NCBI RefSeq assembly: GCF_000006405.1
Contig: NW_003200768.1
Span: 186,039 to 250,038 of the forward strand
Origin: Perkinsus marinus ATCC 50983
Taxonomy: Eukaryota; Perkinsozoa; Perkinsida; Perkinsidae
Direction of reading: 5' to 3'
DNA length: 64,000 nucleotides
Part shown: in pieces, positions 31,787 through 43,087 of the stretch
Position numbering within the stretch: position 1 is the first letter of the stretch
Layout: the number at the start of each line of letters is the position of its first letter
Notes under the pieces: generated by a model
Told to the model about the DNA's origin: nothing
Seen by the model: the letters and a program-made list of their open reading frames with translations, nothing else
Databases searched by the model: none
Position numbers and translations under genes: made by a program

Positions 31787-32893
31787 ATGATCGGCGGCCA
31801 CTGCCTCGGATGTCTGACGTACCGGGCGGCATTCACGATGGCACTAACGGTGGCTATGACGTATTGGGGTTGCCATGTCGGACTAGTATACTTCCTTTAC
31901 AATGACATGGTAAGGGCCTCCTCGAGGTAGCCTGCTAGGTCCAATTTTGCTCATTTCGTCAGGCATACGTCGATTGGTTTAGGAAGTGGCTGATTGCACC
32001 AATAGTATACCTGGCGTGGTCGGCTATGCTACTGAATTTCCTGCTAGCAGTACTCGTCCTCACTCTGAACGAAACAGGGCGGCGGTATGCGCTATCAGCA
32101 TGGATAGGAGTAGTGTCGGTCTCAATAGTTATGTAGGTGATTCACTCCGTTAGTGATTCACACTCCCTTATTTTCTATTGTTCTCAGATGGCTTGGTTAC
32201 GCAGCGTTTGCGTGCCAGAAGCTCAAGGGGAATGCGTTTCTGCTGTTGCCAGGAGTAACAACAGTCATTGTGTGTGCGTCAGTGACCTCTTGTCGGTTAC
32301 TCGGTCAGACCCAGATCGTGAAAGCCGCCGCGACTTCGGGAAAATACTCGACCGCTAAGATGCTTGGATCGACAGCAGCTGCGATGCTGTTGAATCCGGG
32401 GTCGGCTGAGCACGTATACGAGATGTTACCTACTCCGATGAATCTATGTTTCTGGTGGGGAATAAGACTGTAGGTTGCCTCCGTTGAAATACTAGTGCAA
32501 TTTTTCCGGTGGTAGAGAGTACCCCGCGCTGGCGTTCGGCCTGGGGTCCTTCGCCGTTCTAGTCTGCCAGCTGATCACCGGTATGGTACTCCAGCCGGTT
32601 TTGAAAGCTGGGGGTAACGGAGCCGAGGGTGTCACAGCGGACAAAATTCAGCTCTGGTACTCGCCTTCGTGATGAAAAAAATGACTCCAAGATTCGTGTT
32701 ATATTCCAGGTATGCGCTAGCGCCGAAGAATCGGCGAATATTATATCAAAAAGAACTAGCGGACATCGAGGTGTCAGAGATTGAACGGCTGATGGACATT
32801 TCTGAATCTGAGGGTGAGATAGACTCACCCTTGGAGAGCATAGAAGAGGGGAAGCTGGACGAACGCGTTCAGAATGATGAATCTACACATTAG
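31787..32893 (+). CDS. Multi-pass membrane protein, acidic C-terminus, unknown family
   Basis: ATG 31787 starts MIGGHCLGCLTYRAAFTMAL. A 53-nt intron leads to IVYLAWSAMLLNFLLAVLVL and SAWIGVVSVSIVM. After an intron ending at about 32188 comes WLGYAAFACQKLKGNAFLLL with TTVIVCASVTSCRL. A further exon has LAFGLGSFAVLVCQLITGMV. The tail is soluble and acidic: LADIEVSEIERLMDISESEG ending RVQNDESTH, stop 32891-32893. At least five hydrophobic spans. It follows the RING-CH gene on the same strand. No transporter or enzyme motif recognised. Confidence 0.6.
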
Positions 32894-33637
32894 TACAAGT
32901 ACTCGCTAATATTCACCACTGGTATATTACCAGAAATCATGTTGTTCAAAAATGCCAAAATCATGTGCCGAGATAAACTGTTGTGTTGTGAGTTCACCCG
33001 TCGAATTTATCGGCTACAGAGTTCTCAAAACTCGAAGTGTTCACCTGTCTGATGAATTGTCGATGGGTCGGACCTTCATCAAGATATGCGGTGCGTATCT
33101 TTTGGTATCCTGAGGTTGACCACGTAAGATACAGAAGAGGTCCAGTAGAAGCAAACTCGATCACGTCCACAAACTAAGAGTACATTTACAGGTTGATCAG
33201 TTCATCATGAATATAAGGGGATTACTATCGCATGCTCACATTTCATCACAGAAACTCTATCGATCTCCAAACGCCCCACACACGTCTCCGTTGCGATGAC
33301 TGTACTGATCACCCGTTGGGCTGCTGTTCGACACCACAGATTCTGTTGACATTGACTTATAACACTAGCCAGAGCGTTACTATTTGGAGGAGTAGGAATG
33401 AATACAACAGCAATTATACAACCTCCTACTAGCCATAGCTAGGAGGGACAGACTGGGCAGACGGATTCCACAGCACACAACTATTGGACGATAGAGTGAT
33501 CAGTACTGCCATAACTCGACAAGGATACTCATCCAGAAATAACATACAGACGAATCACAGGTGTAGAAATAAAAGTACAGTAAAAGGCATATGCGAAACA
33601 CAACAGCCGTTTGTTTGTGACTTGCGCAGAGCCCTCG

Positions 33638-35131
33638 TCAATGCGATATTATCTCCCCCACGTTGCCCGGCTGCCGCGATCCGAAGGTAGCGAGCTCATC
33701 AGCACGCTTGTTATTGCATCGTAAGGTGTGAATCCAAGTCACTTGCATGCGGTCCATCAACCCGTGTATCGCCTGCTCAGCACGCTCCTTCAGCTGTCGG
33801 AGTTCCTCCTTATTGACCTTCCATTGCGAGGGGCCCATCTGACTTATCACCAGCTTGCTGTCGCCTTGAATAGTCAAGTTTGCAGGTTCTTCAATCAGTT
33901 CGTTAATTTTATCAAGGCCCATACAAAGAGCCTCGTACTCAGCCTCGTTATTAGTCCTCCCAGGCCCGAGCTTCAACGACCAAGCAGCTATCTCATCGAA
34001 CCGTCCGTTCCCATCCTTCCTGTACAACACAGCACCACTGCCAGCACTCGACTGTCCGCCTTGTGATCCACCATCAAAGGTTAACATCAAATTTGGCAAG
34101 TTTGAGGGTGTAGATTGAATGCTGTTGTTCGCCACCTCAGGAACGCTACGAGTCGAAGCCTGAGAGCCAACGCCATCTTGGTATCGTGGTCGCTTCTGTA
34201 CAGGCTCCAAAAACTGGGCAGCAGAGAGGTAGTTGCTCCTCAGACGCTTAGCTTGAGGACCCTAGAACCGAAAAGGACTTTCCTCCTCAGAACTCGACCG
34301 CGCCTACCATGAAGTTCAGACAGTTACATGTCCGATCGAGCTCCATGACAGCATCGAACTGGACACTTTGCCGAATCCACAGAGTATTCTCGTAGACCTC
34401 CGTCCATTTCCAGTCTCCCTCGCCAATCTCAACAAGAACGTCGTCCACCTCAGCCGTACTCGATACGCCCTCGACAGGCAAGGCTTCCAGCAGACTTGGT
34501 TTCTCGCCCGAAACAGCTGTTGTTTCCACCAGGTTTATCTCCTCATTAACGTCACCAGAAAGCTTCGCAGCGATCGCCGGGCCATCCCTCCCATCCACAA
34601 CAACTTTTCCCGATTTAGGATAGTAGTTCACACCTCCGTTGTGTTTCCTCAAGCGAACGTGAAGCTGATTGCCGCCATTTTTCTCAACGAAGTTACCTGA
34701 CCAGCCGATCGGCAACATAACGCGATAAACTTCAGCTCACTTTCCTCGATGTCCTCACCGAGTAGTTTCCTCAGCATCTCAATGAGCTCCCGCAGAGTTG
34801 TGCACGTCCGCGTCAAAGCCTTCGGCGGCGGCATCAGATGAGAGCAGTAAACACGATACGACGATGAGATCTCGATCGTTCCCCCCAACAGTAGTGACAC
34901 TTGAAACTCGACATCCGGGGTTGGAAAAAGGCTCCAAAACGAATAAGCTTTTCCAGTGCTGAGAAGTGGGGGTAAACTACAAAACCCAAGGAAGAACGAC
35001 AAAATCCAAGCAGGTTTGTCGCTCGCTCTCAGCAGTTCGGGTTTCTGGTCGCCTTGTCGGGTTTCGGGTTTACCCTTCAACCTGTCTTCCTTGGATTTTG
35101 TATACCACCCCTTGGAGTGGGTAAGGGGCAA
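33638..35131 (-). CDS. RNase H1-like (RVT_3) protein with conserved-looking N-terminal extension
   Basis: Ribonucleases H of this type cut the RNA strand of RNA:DNA hybrids. The C-terminal domain (exon from 34213 to 33638) has the catalytic set: LTFDGGSQGG (Asp), GRTNNEAEYEALCMGLD (Glu), NLTIQGDSKLVISQM (Asp) and CNNKRADELA (final Asp). Upstream exons read TTLRELIEMLRKLLGEDIEE, a 32-nt intron, QLHVRLRKHNGGVNYYPKSG, KVVVDGRDGPAIAAKL and VDDVLVEIGEGDWKWTEVY. They join in frame through an 85-nt intron at 34214-34298; the apparent RNase H start is a TTG inside this exon, which supports a fusion. The 5' end is unclear (in-frame ATG at 34834; the open frame continues to 35131). The extension does not match the classical hybrid-binding domain. 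Confidence 0.75.
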
Positions 35132-35421
35132 ACTTCCGTGTCACGCGCCTCGAAATTACGCGCTCGCCCAAGGAAGTATCTTCGGCGAGACTTATCTACG
35201 CATCTTTGGGAGAGACTTGATTTGTAGTTTCCAAACCCAATGGACACATGCTGGGTAAGTGAGATCGATCCCTTGGGCATGTCATTCTCCTAGGACCGCA
35301 CTACCTGACTAGGGTGAAGTCGTTGGTGGGAGGAACTCCTTGTAGTGGATGCTTAGATCAATGCTTCTCTTCGGGGTTTAGGATGTGAACATGCATTCCT
35401 CTGCAGTTGAGTAAGAACTAT

Positions 35422-36557
35422 ATGCTCACATTAGTAACCGGGATCGCTGGTTGTATTTTTACAACTGCTCAACTGCCCCTCGGGCTCCTCCGCCGCAAGC
35501 TACGCCGAGATCACCGCAAGTACCTCGCGACAGCAACAGCTGCAGTTCTCGTTGAGTTTTGGGTAAGTCTTCAGGACGGACTCCTGTTATCGCATTCGGA
35601 AGCTATCGATTGTGTTTTGTATAGGTGACGAAGAAACACGGTGTTGTGGCCGGTCTGGTCGCAGGAGCATTCCACTTTGTTGGAAGTCGCCTGGTCATCC
35701 CTGCCGTCACTGGCGGGATAGGCTCCGGCAAGTCCACAGCAGTAGCCTGTTTGGAAGCGAAATACAATGTCCAGTGAGAATCACAACGACTGTTACGTAC
35801 GGGTTGCTGCTTTTCATTTCAGAGTTATTGACGCTGATAAAATCGCCAGGGAAATCATGGAGCCTGGGCGACCCGCATTCAAGGAAGTAGTTGCTTCCTT
35901 CGGAGAGGGAATAGTCACTTCTCAAGGCCAAATCAATAGACAAAAATTGGGCGAACTTGTAAGCCGTCGAGACGATGAAATCACCATAGCGGTTGCCTTT
36001 CACATGCATTTGCAATTTATCCACACCTTTTCAACATTAAAATTCTTAATAGGGGTACCTTGGAGCACGAACTCGCTCGCCTGGTGAAATTGAAGTTTTT
36101 AATGTTGAAAAGGTATAATGTGATGTAGCTGCTTCCTCGCGTACCCGTCCATGTGCAGGTATTCGGCGATGCGGAAGCTCGAGCCTTACTGGAGAGAATA
36201 ACTCACAAGTATATAACTATGACTATGCTGTGGCGACTCTTCTCGTATCGTGTGCTTCCCCCTTACAACAAGCCCCCGATAGTCCTGGACGTGCCTCTGC
36301 TCCTCGAGACGCCCGGCTTGTCGTGGGTTTGTGATCCCGTTGTTGTCGTCTACGTTGACCCTCAAACGCAGCTCGATCGTCTCGTGAAGCGATGCCCAAC
36401 CGAGAGTGTTACAAACTTGACAAACAGGGTCAAGTCGCAGATGAGTCTCGAGGACAAAATGGCTCTTGCCGACAGAGTGATCGATAATCGTGGCGACTTG
36501 AAGAGCTTGGAGAAGCAAGTTGACGCTTTTTATGAGGAAGAAATCAAGAATATGTGA
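35422..36557 (+). CDS. coaE: Dephospho-CoA kinase (CoaE/DCAKD-like)
   Basis: Catalyses the last step of CoA synthesis, ATP-dependent phosphorylation of dephospho-CoA. ATG 35422 gives MLTLVTGIAGCIFTTAQLPL and LRRDHRKYLATATAAVLVEF, an N-terminal extension with hydrophobic segments. The intron ends near 35624. Then FVGSRLVIPAVTGGIGSGKS (P-loop) TAVACLEAKYNV, a 48-nt intron, VIDADKIAREIMEPGRPAFK, VVASFGEGIVTSQGQINRQK LGEL. A 200-nt intron (about 35958-36157) containing a hairpin precedes VFGDAEARALLERITHKYI, VLDVPLLLETPGLSWVCDPV, VVVYVDPQTQLDRLVKRC and ADRVIDNRGDLKSLEKQV, stop 36555-36557. Motifs and length fit the family; the membrane-like leader suggests mitochondrial or ER association as in some eukaryotic versions. 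Confidence 0.92.
36026..36114. repeat. Intronic inverted repeat, 17-18 bp arms
   Basis: CCTTTTCAACATTAAAA at 36026-36042 pairs exactly with TTTTAATGTTGAAAAGG at 36097-36113, with a 54-nt loop. It lies inside the long intron of the dephospho-CoA kinase gene, which is about four times the usual intron length here. Confidence 0.85.
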
Positions 36558-36729
36558 GGGGCTTGCCAATTCGTGTAATATTTAGAGCTGACGAAATTCG
36601 CGGTGTTACGGGCGACCCACGTTAGAAATTTTTTACCAGTTGCATTTCATTGTTTGTGGTTGTCAATGTATTTGGGGGTAGAATTAGATGAAAGTTTCCG
36701 CGTAGTTAGTTGATCAAGTACCCTCGATA

Positions 36730-37041
36730 ATGCCGTCGAGTTCCGCAAATGACGTGAAGAAGACTGCGCCTTGCATACCATCGATTCCCCAACCAATGGA
36801 TCGCTTCAGCGAAGTGGCACAGACCGTGGCCTCGCTGCCGGCCATTTTCCGCTTCCATCACAAGGCATATGATTCTGTTTTCGACGACCCTTATACTCCC
36901 AAGAACTTTGAGTTGGAACCCCCGCGCCGCCCTCAGGGTTGGAGTATGGAGGAGTGGCAGATCGCGAAGGAGACTGTCGCGCTGGGAATTACTTCGACCA
37001 TTATTATAGTAGTTGATCGGCCGTCAGATTTCAGCAGGTGA
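36730..37041 (+). CDS. Small hypothetical protein
   Basis: ATG 36730 opens a 103-codon frame: MPSSSANDVKKTAPCIPSIP, MDRFSEVAQTVASLPAIFRF and YTPKNFELEPPRRPQGWSME, with a possible C-terminal hydrophobic run GITSTIIIVV. Codon use and composition look like protein, but no family is recognised. The last 12 codons may be intron, since GT dinucleotides follow a W-rich acidic segment. Same strand as the dephospho-CoA kinase gene, 170 bases downstream. Confidence 0.45.
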   Translation: MPSSSANDVKKTAPCIPSIPQPMDRFSEVAQTVASLPAIFRFHHKAYDSVFDDPYTPKNFELEPPRRPQGWSMEEWQIAKETVALGITSTIIIVVDRPSDFSR

Positions 37042-37160
37042 TAGAGCGTCGTCGCCCTCACGTTCCTAATTAATATGTTTATGAATTCTCTCTAGTCATA
37101 TCGTGCGATCGTTACGTCCTCAGAAGGCTAGAGTGCTTGCTTTATTATATTGCTTATCGT

Positions 37161-37283
37161 TGGAGTTTCATCCGTTTTACGTGAAGTGGCGTAAAACTCT
37201 GTGAAAAACGCGATATTCGCGCTACGCAGTGGTCAGGAAATGTGTTTTTCACTAGTGTTTTTCGCACCACGGGTGAAACTCCA
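37161..37283. repeat. 123-bp MITE-like repeat (family A)
   Basis: TGGAGTTTCATCCGT at the left end faces ACGGGTGAAACTCCA at the right end. The interior has CACTAGTGTTTTTC and an AAAAAC-rich inverted part. A truncated relative with TGGAGTTTCACCCGT and CACTAGTGTTTTTC occurs at 45615-45675, and an inverted GGTGAAACTC/GAGTTTCACACC pair at 52863-52904. Confidence 0.75.
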
Positions 37284-37503
37284 CTGATTGTCAAGACAAA
37301 TGATCTATGATGAATGCATTATTATTATTTCGTTATCCCCGTAGAGAGGCCCGTGCCAGTGATAATTTTGTCTATATATCATCTCTGGTGGTTATTCTCT
37401 TTCACTGCCGTTTACTGCTGTCATCGGAATAATATGTATCAATCTGCAAACGACTGAGATGCATGTTAACCCGACTTATACGGTGTTGTCTTGAGTCGTC
37501 ATA

Positions 37504-38544
37504 ATGGGTACGATCGCTCAGTTGCTGCTCCATATGGAATTTGAAATCCGGAACGCTGTGTCGTGCATGTTCGCGAAGTATCTGCTAGACCTCACACTGC
37601 TAGCCCTATGCATACACGTGCAGCAAGATGATGAGGTTCTAAAGTACGAAGTAACTCGTCATGCACACCGACGAGTATTTTCAGAGGATATCGAATCGGC
37701 CTCTATGCGTTTTTTGGCTTCGTCTCTGGTTTTGGCAATCTCGGAGTTTTCCATCTGATGCGATCTCCTGTGGCTCTTGCGACTTCAGAGTGGATCAAGC
37801 ATCTCCGTGCGGGTCTGATATTTCTGCCAATAGTGGTAAGGAATTTTCACTAAGGCCTTTGCACATACACCTTGTGAATGGTCTCTGAAGCGTTCGTACT
37901 TTCGCAGCCGATGATAACGTTGCTGACCTTCTCGAGACTCGAGGAGTATTCTGGCGAGGCCGTTGATGTGTTCATACCCACGACGACTGGCTCCGCCCTT
38001 CTCTTCATGGTGCTTCACGTACTCTATTACGTAATACCCCCGCAATCGTTTGGATAGGTCTCAGCTTCCCCCTGCCAGATGGTGTGGTTCTTGAGGCGTC
38101 GCGATGAGATAGATCTCATCGGAGCAGACGAATTGGGTATATTTGCAGACTTATTGCGGCAACAACGACGTCTACCGCCTCGGCAGAAAACGTCCGAGGA
38201 GTTGGACAGAATACTCGACGCAAACACCCTGTGTTGGTCTCGCGAACAGCTCGACAGTCCTCATCCCGTCCTCATGGGGCATCAGCGTATGATGTCCTCG
38301 TGCCCGATCTGTTTGGAGTCCTTCGTAGAAGTAGAGGCGGATGGAGAGAGTAGCTGCGGAGAGGTCAGCCTCATCACATTATGCAAGCATCTGGTACATC
38401 GTGATTGCCTCAAGGTGAGCCTCATTGACCTGCTACCTGTAGGGCCTGGCTGATCAGGACTGGTTCAGAACCAAGAATTTAACACAGTGCCCTGTCTGCA
38501 AGCAGGAACTGGCTGATGCCCCTGCAGCTCCTATTGAAAGCTGA
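37504..38544 (+). CDS. Membrane-anchored RING-finger E3 ubiquitin ligase (HRD1-like layout)
   Basis: ATG 37504 starts MGTIAQLLLHMEFEIRNAVS. Hydrophobic exons follow: LYAFFGFVSGFGNLGVFHLM, HLRAGLIFLPIV, and after an intron (about 37836-37907) MITLLTFSRLEEYSGEAVDV and SALLFMVLHVLYYVIPPQSF. A cytosolic part MVWFLRRRDEIDLIGADELG leads to SCPICLESFVEVEADGESSC, LITLCKHLVHRDCLK, a short intron (about 38413-38443), DWFRTKNLTQCPVCKQELAD, stop 38542-38544. The C-x2-C...C-x1-H-x2-H-x2-C...C-x2-C set is a RING-H2. Membrane segments first and RING last resembles ER-associated degradation ligases (inference). Confidence 0.75.
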
Positions 38545-39134
38545 TAATCGTACATGGGCCCTCAGAACACAGTCTCGGATGTTGACTTGCGATGAATTGT
38601 GTTGGCCAAATAGGCCGTATATGGGAATATTTCGTGGCCGATTCGCTAGCGATAAACCCTAGGTGTCCGAGATGCAACAACTACATCCTCTACATGGAAG
38701 CTATCAGCTGATATTCACATGCGATACACACTCCGAATACTATACGATTACCTCATGCGAAAAAATACTGCATAAATCAACATCAAACCCACAGAATACA
38801 CAACCGATTTCATATGAACACAAAATAGACAGTTCTTAATTTCGACCAGCTACCAAATGTCCGCTGGAATCAATCATTTACGTCAACTCATTCAACATAA
38901 TTTTCACCCCCTCTAAGCACAATCAAAACTACGAAAACTCCGCCCTGCACGTGCTATCCCGAGCTTACAAGGTTATAAAGATTTCGATAAAGCCAATAGC
39001 CCCACTCGCCCAACCCGACTAACAACACAACATGTTACAGTCAATTCTTCCCAGCCAATATCCCTAGCACCGTTACAAGAGCCTCGAAGTATGCCGACAG
39101 AAACTATGCTGTTGCGATGACGAGAGTACAACGC
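38545..39134. other. Intergenic, no feature seen
   Basis: AT-rich sequence between the convergent RING and RPS3A genes; no open frame or repeat that I can support. Confidence 0.5.
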
Positions 39135-40173
39135 TTACAGCTGGATCTTGGCCTCCTCCGACTCGGGAATGACGTTACGGTCAACAGCAGTTCCCTCCTC
39201 AGCAGACTCGGTGTGGAGCTCCATCAAACGAGTGAGGTCGAACTTCGGCTTCTTGAGGATCTTAACCTTACGGATATAGCAATCCTTAAGAGGGTAGATG
39301 GAACGAGTCTGCTTCTCGATCTCGGCACCGATGGACTCGGTGACGAAACGCTTGACGAGGTCGCTCATGCGGCACTTGGAAGCCTCAGCGGTCATGATGT
39401 CAACCATCCTGAAGAGGAAAAAAGTGAAAAAATAAATAATAACTCTGAGGCCTCTCTGGAGACGACTGAAAGCCCCGAATTACTTTCTGCGGATCCTGCG
39501 GATCTGAGCAGCGCTGGCATAGCAGTTGGCCTTGACAGACTCCGGGCGCTTCTTGGTGAAGCCGATGGAGAAGAGACGGAGAATGTACCCATCAGTAGTC
39601 TTCACGTCAACGTGGGCCTCGATCAAAGTCTGCCACTTGCGGATGAGCGAGCAGAGCTTGTCACGGGTGAAGTCCATGCCGTGGAAGTCGGTGAGGGCGT
39701 TGCGGCCTTGGACCTCCTGGACCTCCAGCTTGATCTTACGGAAGGAGTGGTCCTCGTTGGAGTTCAAGTCGGCAAGGTTGACCTCGCAGACGCGGCCCTT
39801 GAGGGCATCAGAGGCAATCTGACATCAAAACGATCAACATCATCAACACTTAAGCGAAATAATAAAGTGGATTGTAAAAAAACAAGACTTATTACCTTGG
39901 TACCGGTGGTCTTGGTGACCAAAGTCTTGCCGGCCTCGCGGACGGAGAACATAGTAGGAGCCTTCACTGAGTACCACTCCTTCTTGAGGAAGGGATCACC
40001 CCTACAATAAGGAAGATAGTAAGTCAATCAACGAAATGCTATTAATATTCATTGAGAACAATCACGACCGAGCATTACAGTTCGTCGACAACAACTAGTA
40101 CTATTCATTATTACACCTTCTTCTTGCCTCCCTTCTTTCCCTTAGTGAGTCTCTTGTTCTTGCCAACGGCCAT
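39135..40173 (-). CDS. RPS3A: 40S ribosomal protein S3a (eS1)
   Basis: Four exons: 40173-40117, 40001-39896, 39818-39484 and 39408-39135, all joined by GT-AG introns of 75-115 nt. The protein reads [146 protein letters not shown] and [20 protein letters not shown], stop 39135-39137. This is the eS1 family across its full length; it sits at the mRNA exit region of the small subunit. ATG 40173 matches the family start [12 protein letters not shown]. Confidence 0.97.
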
Positions 40174-40219
40174 GGTGCTGGTGTACGGGGTGGCTACACT
40201 TGGTCGGCGCGAACTCTTG

Positions 40220-40237
40220 ATCGATCACGTGATCGAT
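40220..40237. promoter_or_regulatory. 18-bp perfect palindrome with E-box core upstream of RPS3A
   Basis: ATCGATCACGTGATCGAT is its own reverse complement and has a CACGTG centre. It ends 47 bases upstream of the RPS3A start codon, a suitable position for a promoter element. The half-site GTGATCGAT recurs at about 43312. Function is inferred from position and symmetry. Confidence 0.5.
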
Positions 40238-40344
40238 TTTAATAGAGCGCGGGCGGAGCGAAGGCGCATTTTCTCGCCTCTTCACCGAATCCAAACCAGT
40301 GTTCTCTTCAGCTCAGTCCAGGAGTCTCCTTACTACATATAAGA

Positions 40345-40480
40345 TTTGATATACAAATTCGGGTAGAAGTGTACAGCAGCAACCAATGAGACTTTTCTAA
40401 TATTTCCTCAAAATTTGTCATACGGGCGTTAACACACGTAGTTGACCATGTACATATTTTCCCACACCACCCCAGATCAA
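40345..40480 (+). repeat. Dispersed repeat family B, copy cut by gap
   Basis: TCGGGTAGAAGTGTAC, ATTTCCTCAAAATTT, ACACACGTAGTTGACCATGT and ACATATTTTCCCACAC occur in the same order as in the other copies. The copy ends at the gap at 40483-40582 and may have caused it. Confidence 0.7.
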
Positions 40481-40482
40481 CT

Positions 40483-40582
40483 NNNNNNNNNNNNNNNNNN
40501 NNNNNNNNNNNNNNNNNNNNNNNNNNNNNNNNNNNNNNNNNNNNNNNNNNNNNNNNNNNNNNNNNNNNNNNNNNNNNNNNNN
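40483..40582. other. Assembly gap (100 N)
   Basis: Exactly 100 N, adjoining a family B repeat. Confidence 1.
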
Positions 40583-40952
40583 GAATTTCCACACTGCCTT
40601 TGAACACATTCATGTTTTTGTCCTTCCTTGTGTGAGTTTAAAGTCCAACGCCGACTACACCGCTTAGTTATACTCGCGTCGATGCACATTAACTTCCGAG
40701 GGATCAGTTTTAGCCTTTTAAACTGTCTACTTTCATCCTGTCAATGAATCTTGTCCACAGGGCGAGATAGCCTCTGCCAATGTACTTCCTTTCCTCTGTA
40801 GAAATGTGTTGATGATGAACCGTAGTTATTCGTATGCTCTAACTCGACGACGTTTCTCGTTGATCATGTAAAACTCATGAACTCAATAGTAATGTAAGTT
40901 CCAGAGAATATACTAATATTGCCCGCGACCATTCTTCCTCTACTTCATCTTT

Positions 40953-42043
40953 TCATCGTCGGTCTCCTCCATCTCTACTCTCTCGGGCTCCTCCTCCACC
41001 ACTGCGGCCATAACGCTCATATGGCGAGTAACGTCGATCTTGACGGGAATCAGAACGCCTTCTGTAGTAGTCCGACGAACGCCTAGGGTGTTAACAACAG
41101 TCATTTACCTAGTGGTGAAACACTGCATCTATTAACCCATTATAAGGTACCTGCGTTCCCGTACCTATTCCAACTAGCCAGCAGTTCTCACTACTAGATC
41201 TATCTAACCCTACTGTGAATTCCAAGTGCCCCCCAGGGTCATGATCACCTGTCTTCCCTTCTACTGCGGTCTCTCGAATTCGATCGACTTCTACTCCTAC
41301 GATCCCCACCACGGTGTCGGCGACTGCGGCTTCCATCACGACTGTCATAACTGCGGCTCCTCCTACCACCCGAGTACGACCGTGATCGGGAACGGGATGA
41401 GGACGATGACGAGCTGTACCCGTATCTAATGAGCAGACGATAACCTTATACAAATAAGAGTGAAATTATATGACTTCGCCCTTCGACGTTCCCTGCTCCT
41501 ACTGCGACTCGACAGCGCTCCATAACTCCTCCGTTTTCCACTCCTAATAGATGAACAGACACATCCAAAGGCACACGAGACCTCCATAGATTCACCTGTT
41601 GTATCCACCTCGTTCCCTCGCTGCATAGGCCGAACTCGCACTGGAAGCCCCACGGGAGCGGTACTCAGCCTTCAGGGGTATACCATTCAGGACCACCTAA
41701 ACAGTCGTCCAATCTACCCTTATGAACCAGTCGCTAAGCTCAGCAATACTTCCCCGCTGTCGCAGGCGGCGAGTGCAGCTTTAGCACAGTCAGAATTCTC
41801 GTAGCGAATGTAGGCAGCCATCTCGTTGCGCTTGTCTACGGGGGGTAACCAACACACTGTTATCTGATATACCATAAATCTGACAAATCACTGAGAAGCA
41901 GCTATTACATCGCCGTATTTCTGGAAAACCTGTTTGAGTCCAATCCTGTTGGCCGCTGGTGTGAGGCCAGCTACGATGTCGATAGCGTTTTGCTGAGCAT
42001 CACGAGGAGCCTCCCGACCGAGGCCAGGACGATACACAGCCAT
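40953..42043 (-). CDS. SR protein: one RRM followed by RS domain (splicing factor-like)
   Basis: ATG 42043 starts MAVYRPGLGREAPRDAQQNA, then GLTPAANRIGLKQVFQKYGD (first half of an RRM). After an intron the second half reads VDKRNEMAAYIRYENSDCAK AALAACDSGE. Following exons carry EYRSRGASSASSAYAARERG, then the RS region (about 41430-41250): RYGYSSSSSSSRSRSRSYSG, GRRSRSYDSRDGSRSRRHRG and RSRSRSNSRDRSRREDR. The last exon has RSSDYYRRRSDSRQDRRYSP and ends in DGGDRR, stop 40953-40955. Introns 41840-41890 and in the RS part are short GT-AG. SR proteins bind pre-mRNA and promote splicing in the nucleus. RNP1 is degenerate (AAYIRYEN). Confidence 0.75.
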
Positions 42044-42430
42044 ACGACGACGATATAACAACAACTGTAACCGAAACCACACTACTTCATACACAAGGGG
42101 CCGACAAGACAGAACCAGAGAGGCGACAAGGCCAAGTCAGAGAACACCCAATATTCATCATGCCATTCAAAGCGGATGACCGAAACCGTGTCTTCCCAAT
42201 CCGTATAGCAACAGTCCAGCTGCAACACCCTACGCCTCCTTAAAACCCTCACACATCAACACCACAGAGACCCCCGCTATGAAGCTGTCCAGAAGACACC
42301 ACCGCGACCGAGCGAGCATTTTCTATCTAATGAGCCTATCACTATCACCTCAGTCGCCAGTGTCGATATCGATTCACAATAGAAAAGGACGTTAAACCAT
42401 TTTGTTCCTGATACCGTTAAGCCGGTTCCA

Positions 42431-43087
42431 CTAGTAGCATTTACAGTACGATGACCACCTCAGAAGGATATAAAGCAATTCCTTGAGGCCCCTCAGTCGA
42501 CCTAAAATCAGCGTGAAAATGACGAGTACAACATTGGCGTAGCAATAGTACAAACAGCAACTTGACATACAAAGTGAACCTTTCCCGCTCAGCCGAATAT
42601 TACAAATCTGTAAACGCCACTGGCATGCACAACAGGAGCAAGTGAGATATATAGAATTGTCAACAGCCTCAGAGCCCCTCAGTACGGTCCTGATAAAACC
42701 GACCACAAGCCGCAAGGAAATTTCACTCTGCAGCAGAGGCCTCACCCACGCGTGCTCGATGGCTCTAATAGGAACAATTCTAGTAGAAAAATGAGGAACC
42801 CAAATAAAACCCGAAATGTGAAAACAGAAAACTGCCGAGTTTCCTCTCACTTACCTCCCTTCACAACAAACTCCATAAAAGTAACGGGGAATAGTCCAAC
42901 TCGTCCATTCGAGACGCGAACGACCACTCCTTACGCTGCCGATAGACTCACCAAAGACTAGGTATACCCTAAAGCTGAACTTCATCATGTACCCCCCTAC
43001 AGAGGGCTGATGGGCGACCAACAACCCCCCATGTGGCCTGAACGGTTTACCGTAATAGCAATGACCATCCACTGAGTGATTCATCAT
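42431..43087 (-). CDS. Uncertain coding region, SH3-like fragment
   Basis: One frame near 42915-42855 reads RVSNGRVGLFPVTFMEFVVK, which resembles the last strands of an SH3 domain (NGRxGLFPxxxxE), but no matching upstream half is evident. Adjacent open frames (from 43087 MNHSVDGHCYYGKPFRPHGG; to 42431 a Cys/Leu-rich stretch with CSCCACQWRLQICN) are in other phases. This may be a genuine small gene with introns or chance. Confidence 0.2.

Noticed and set aside
39117-40010. 297-codon plus-strand open frame over RPS3A
   Set aside because: Mirror of the RPS3A gene; the minus strand encodes the full eS1 protein and introns fit.
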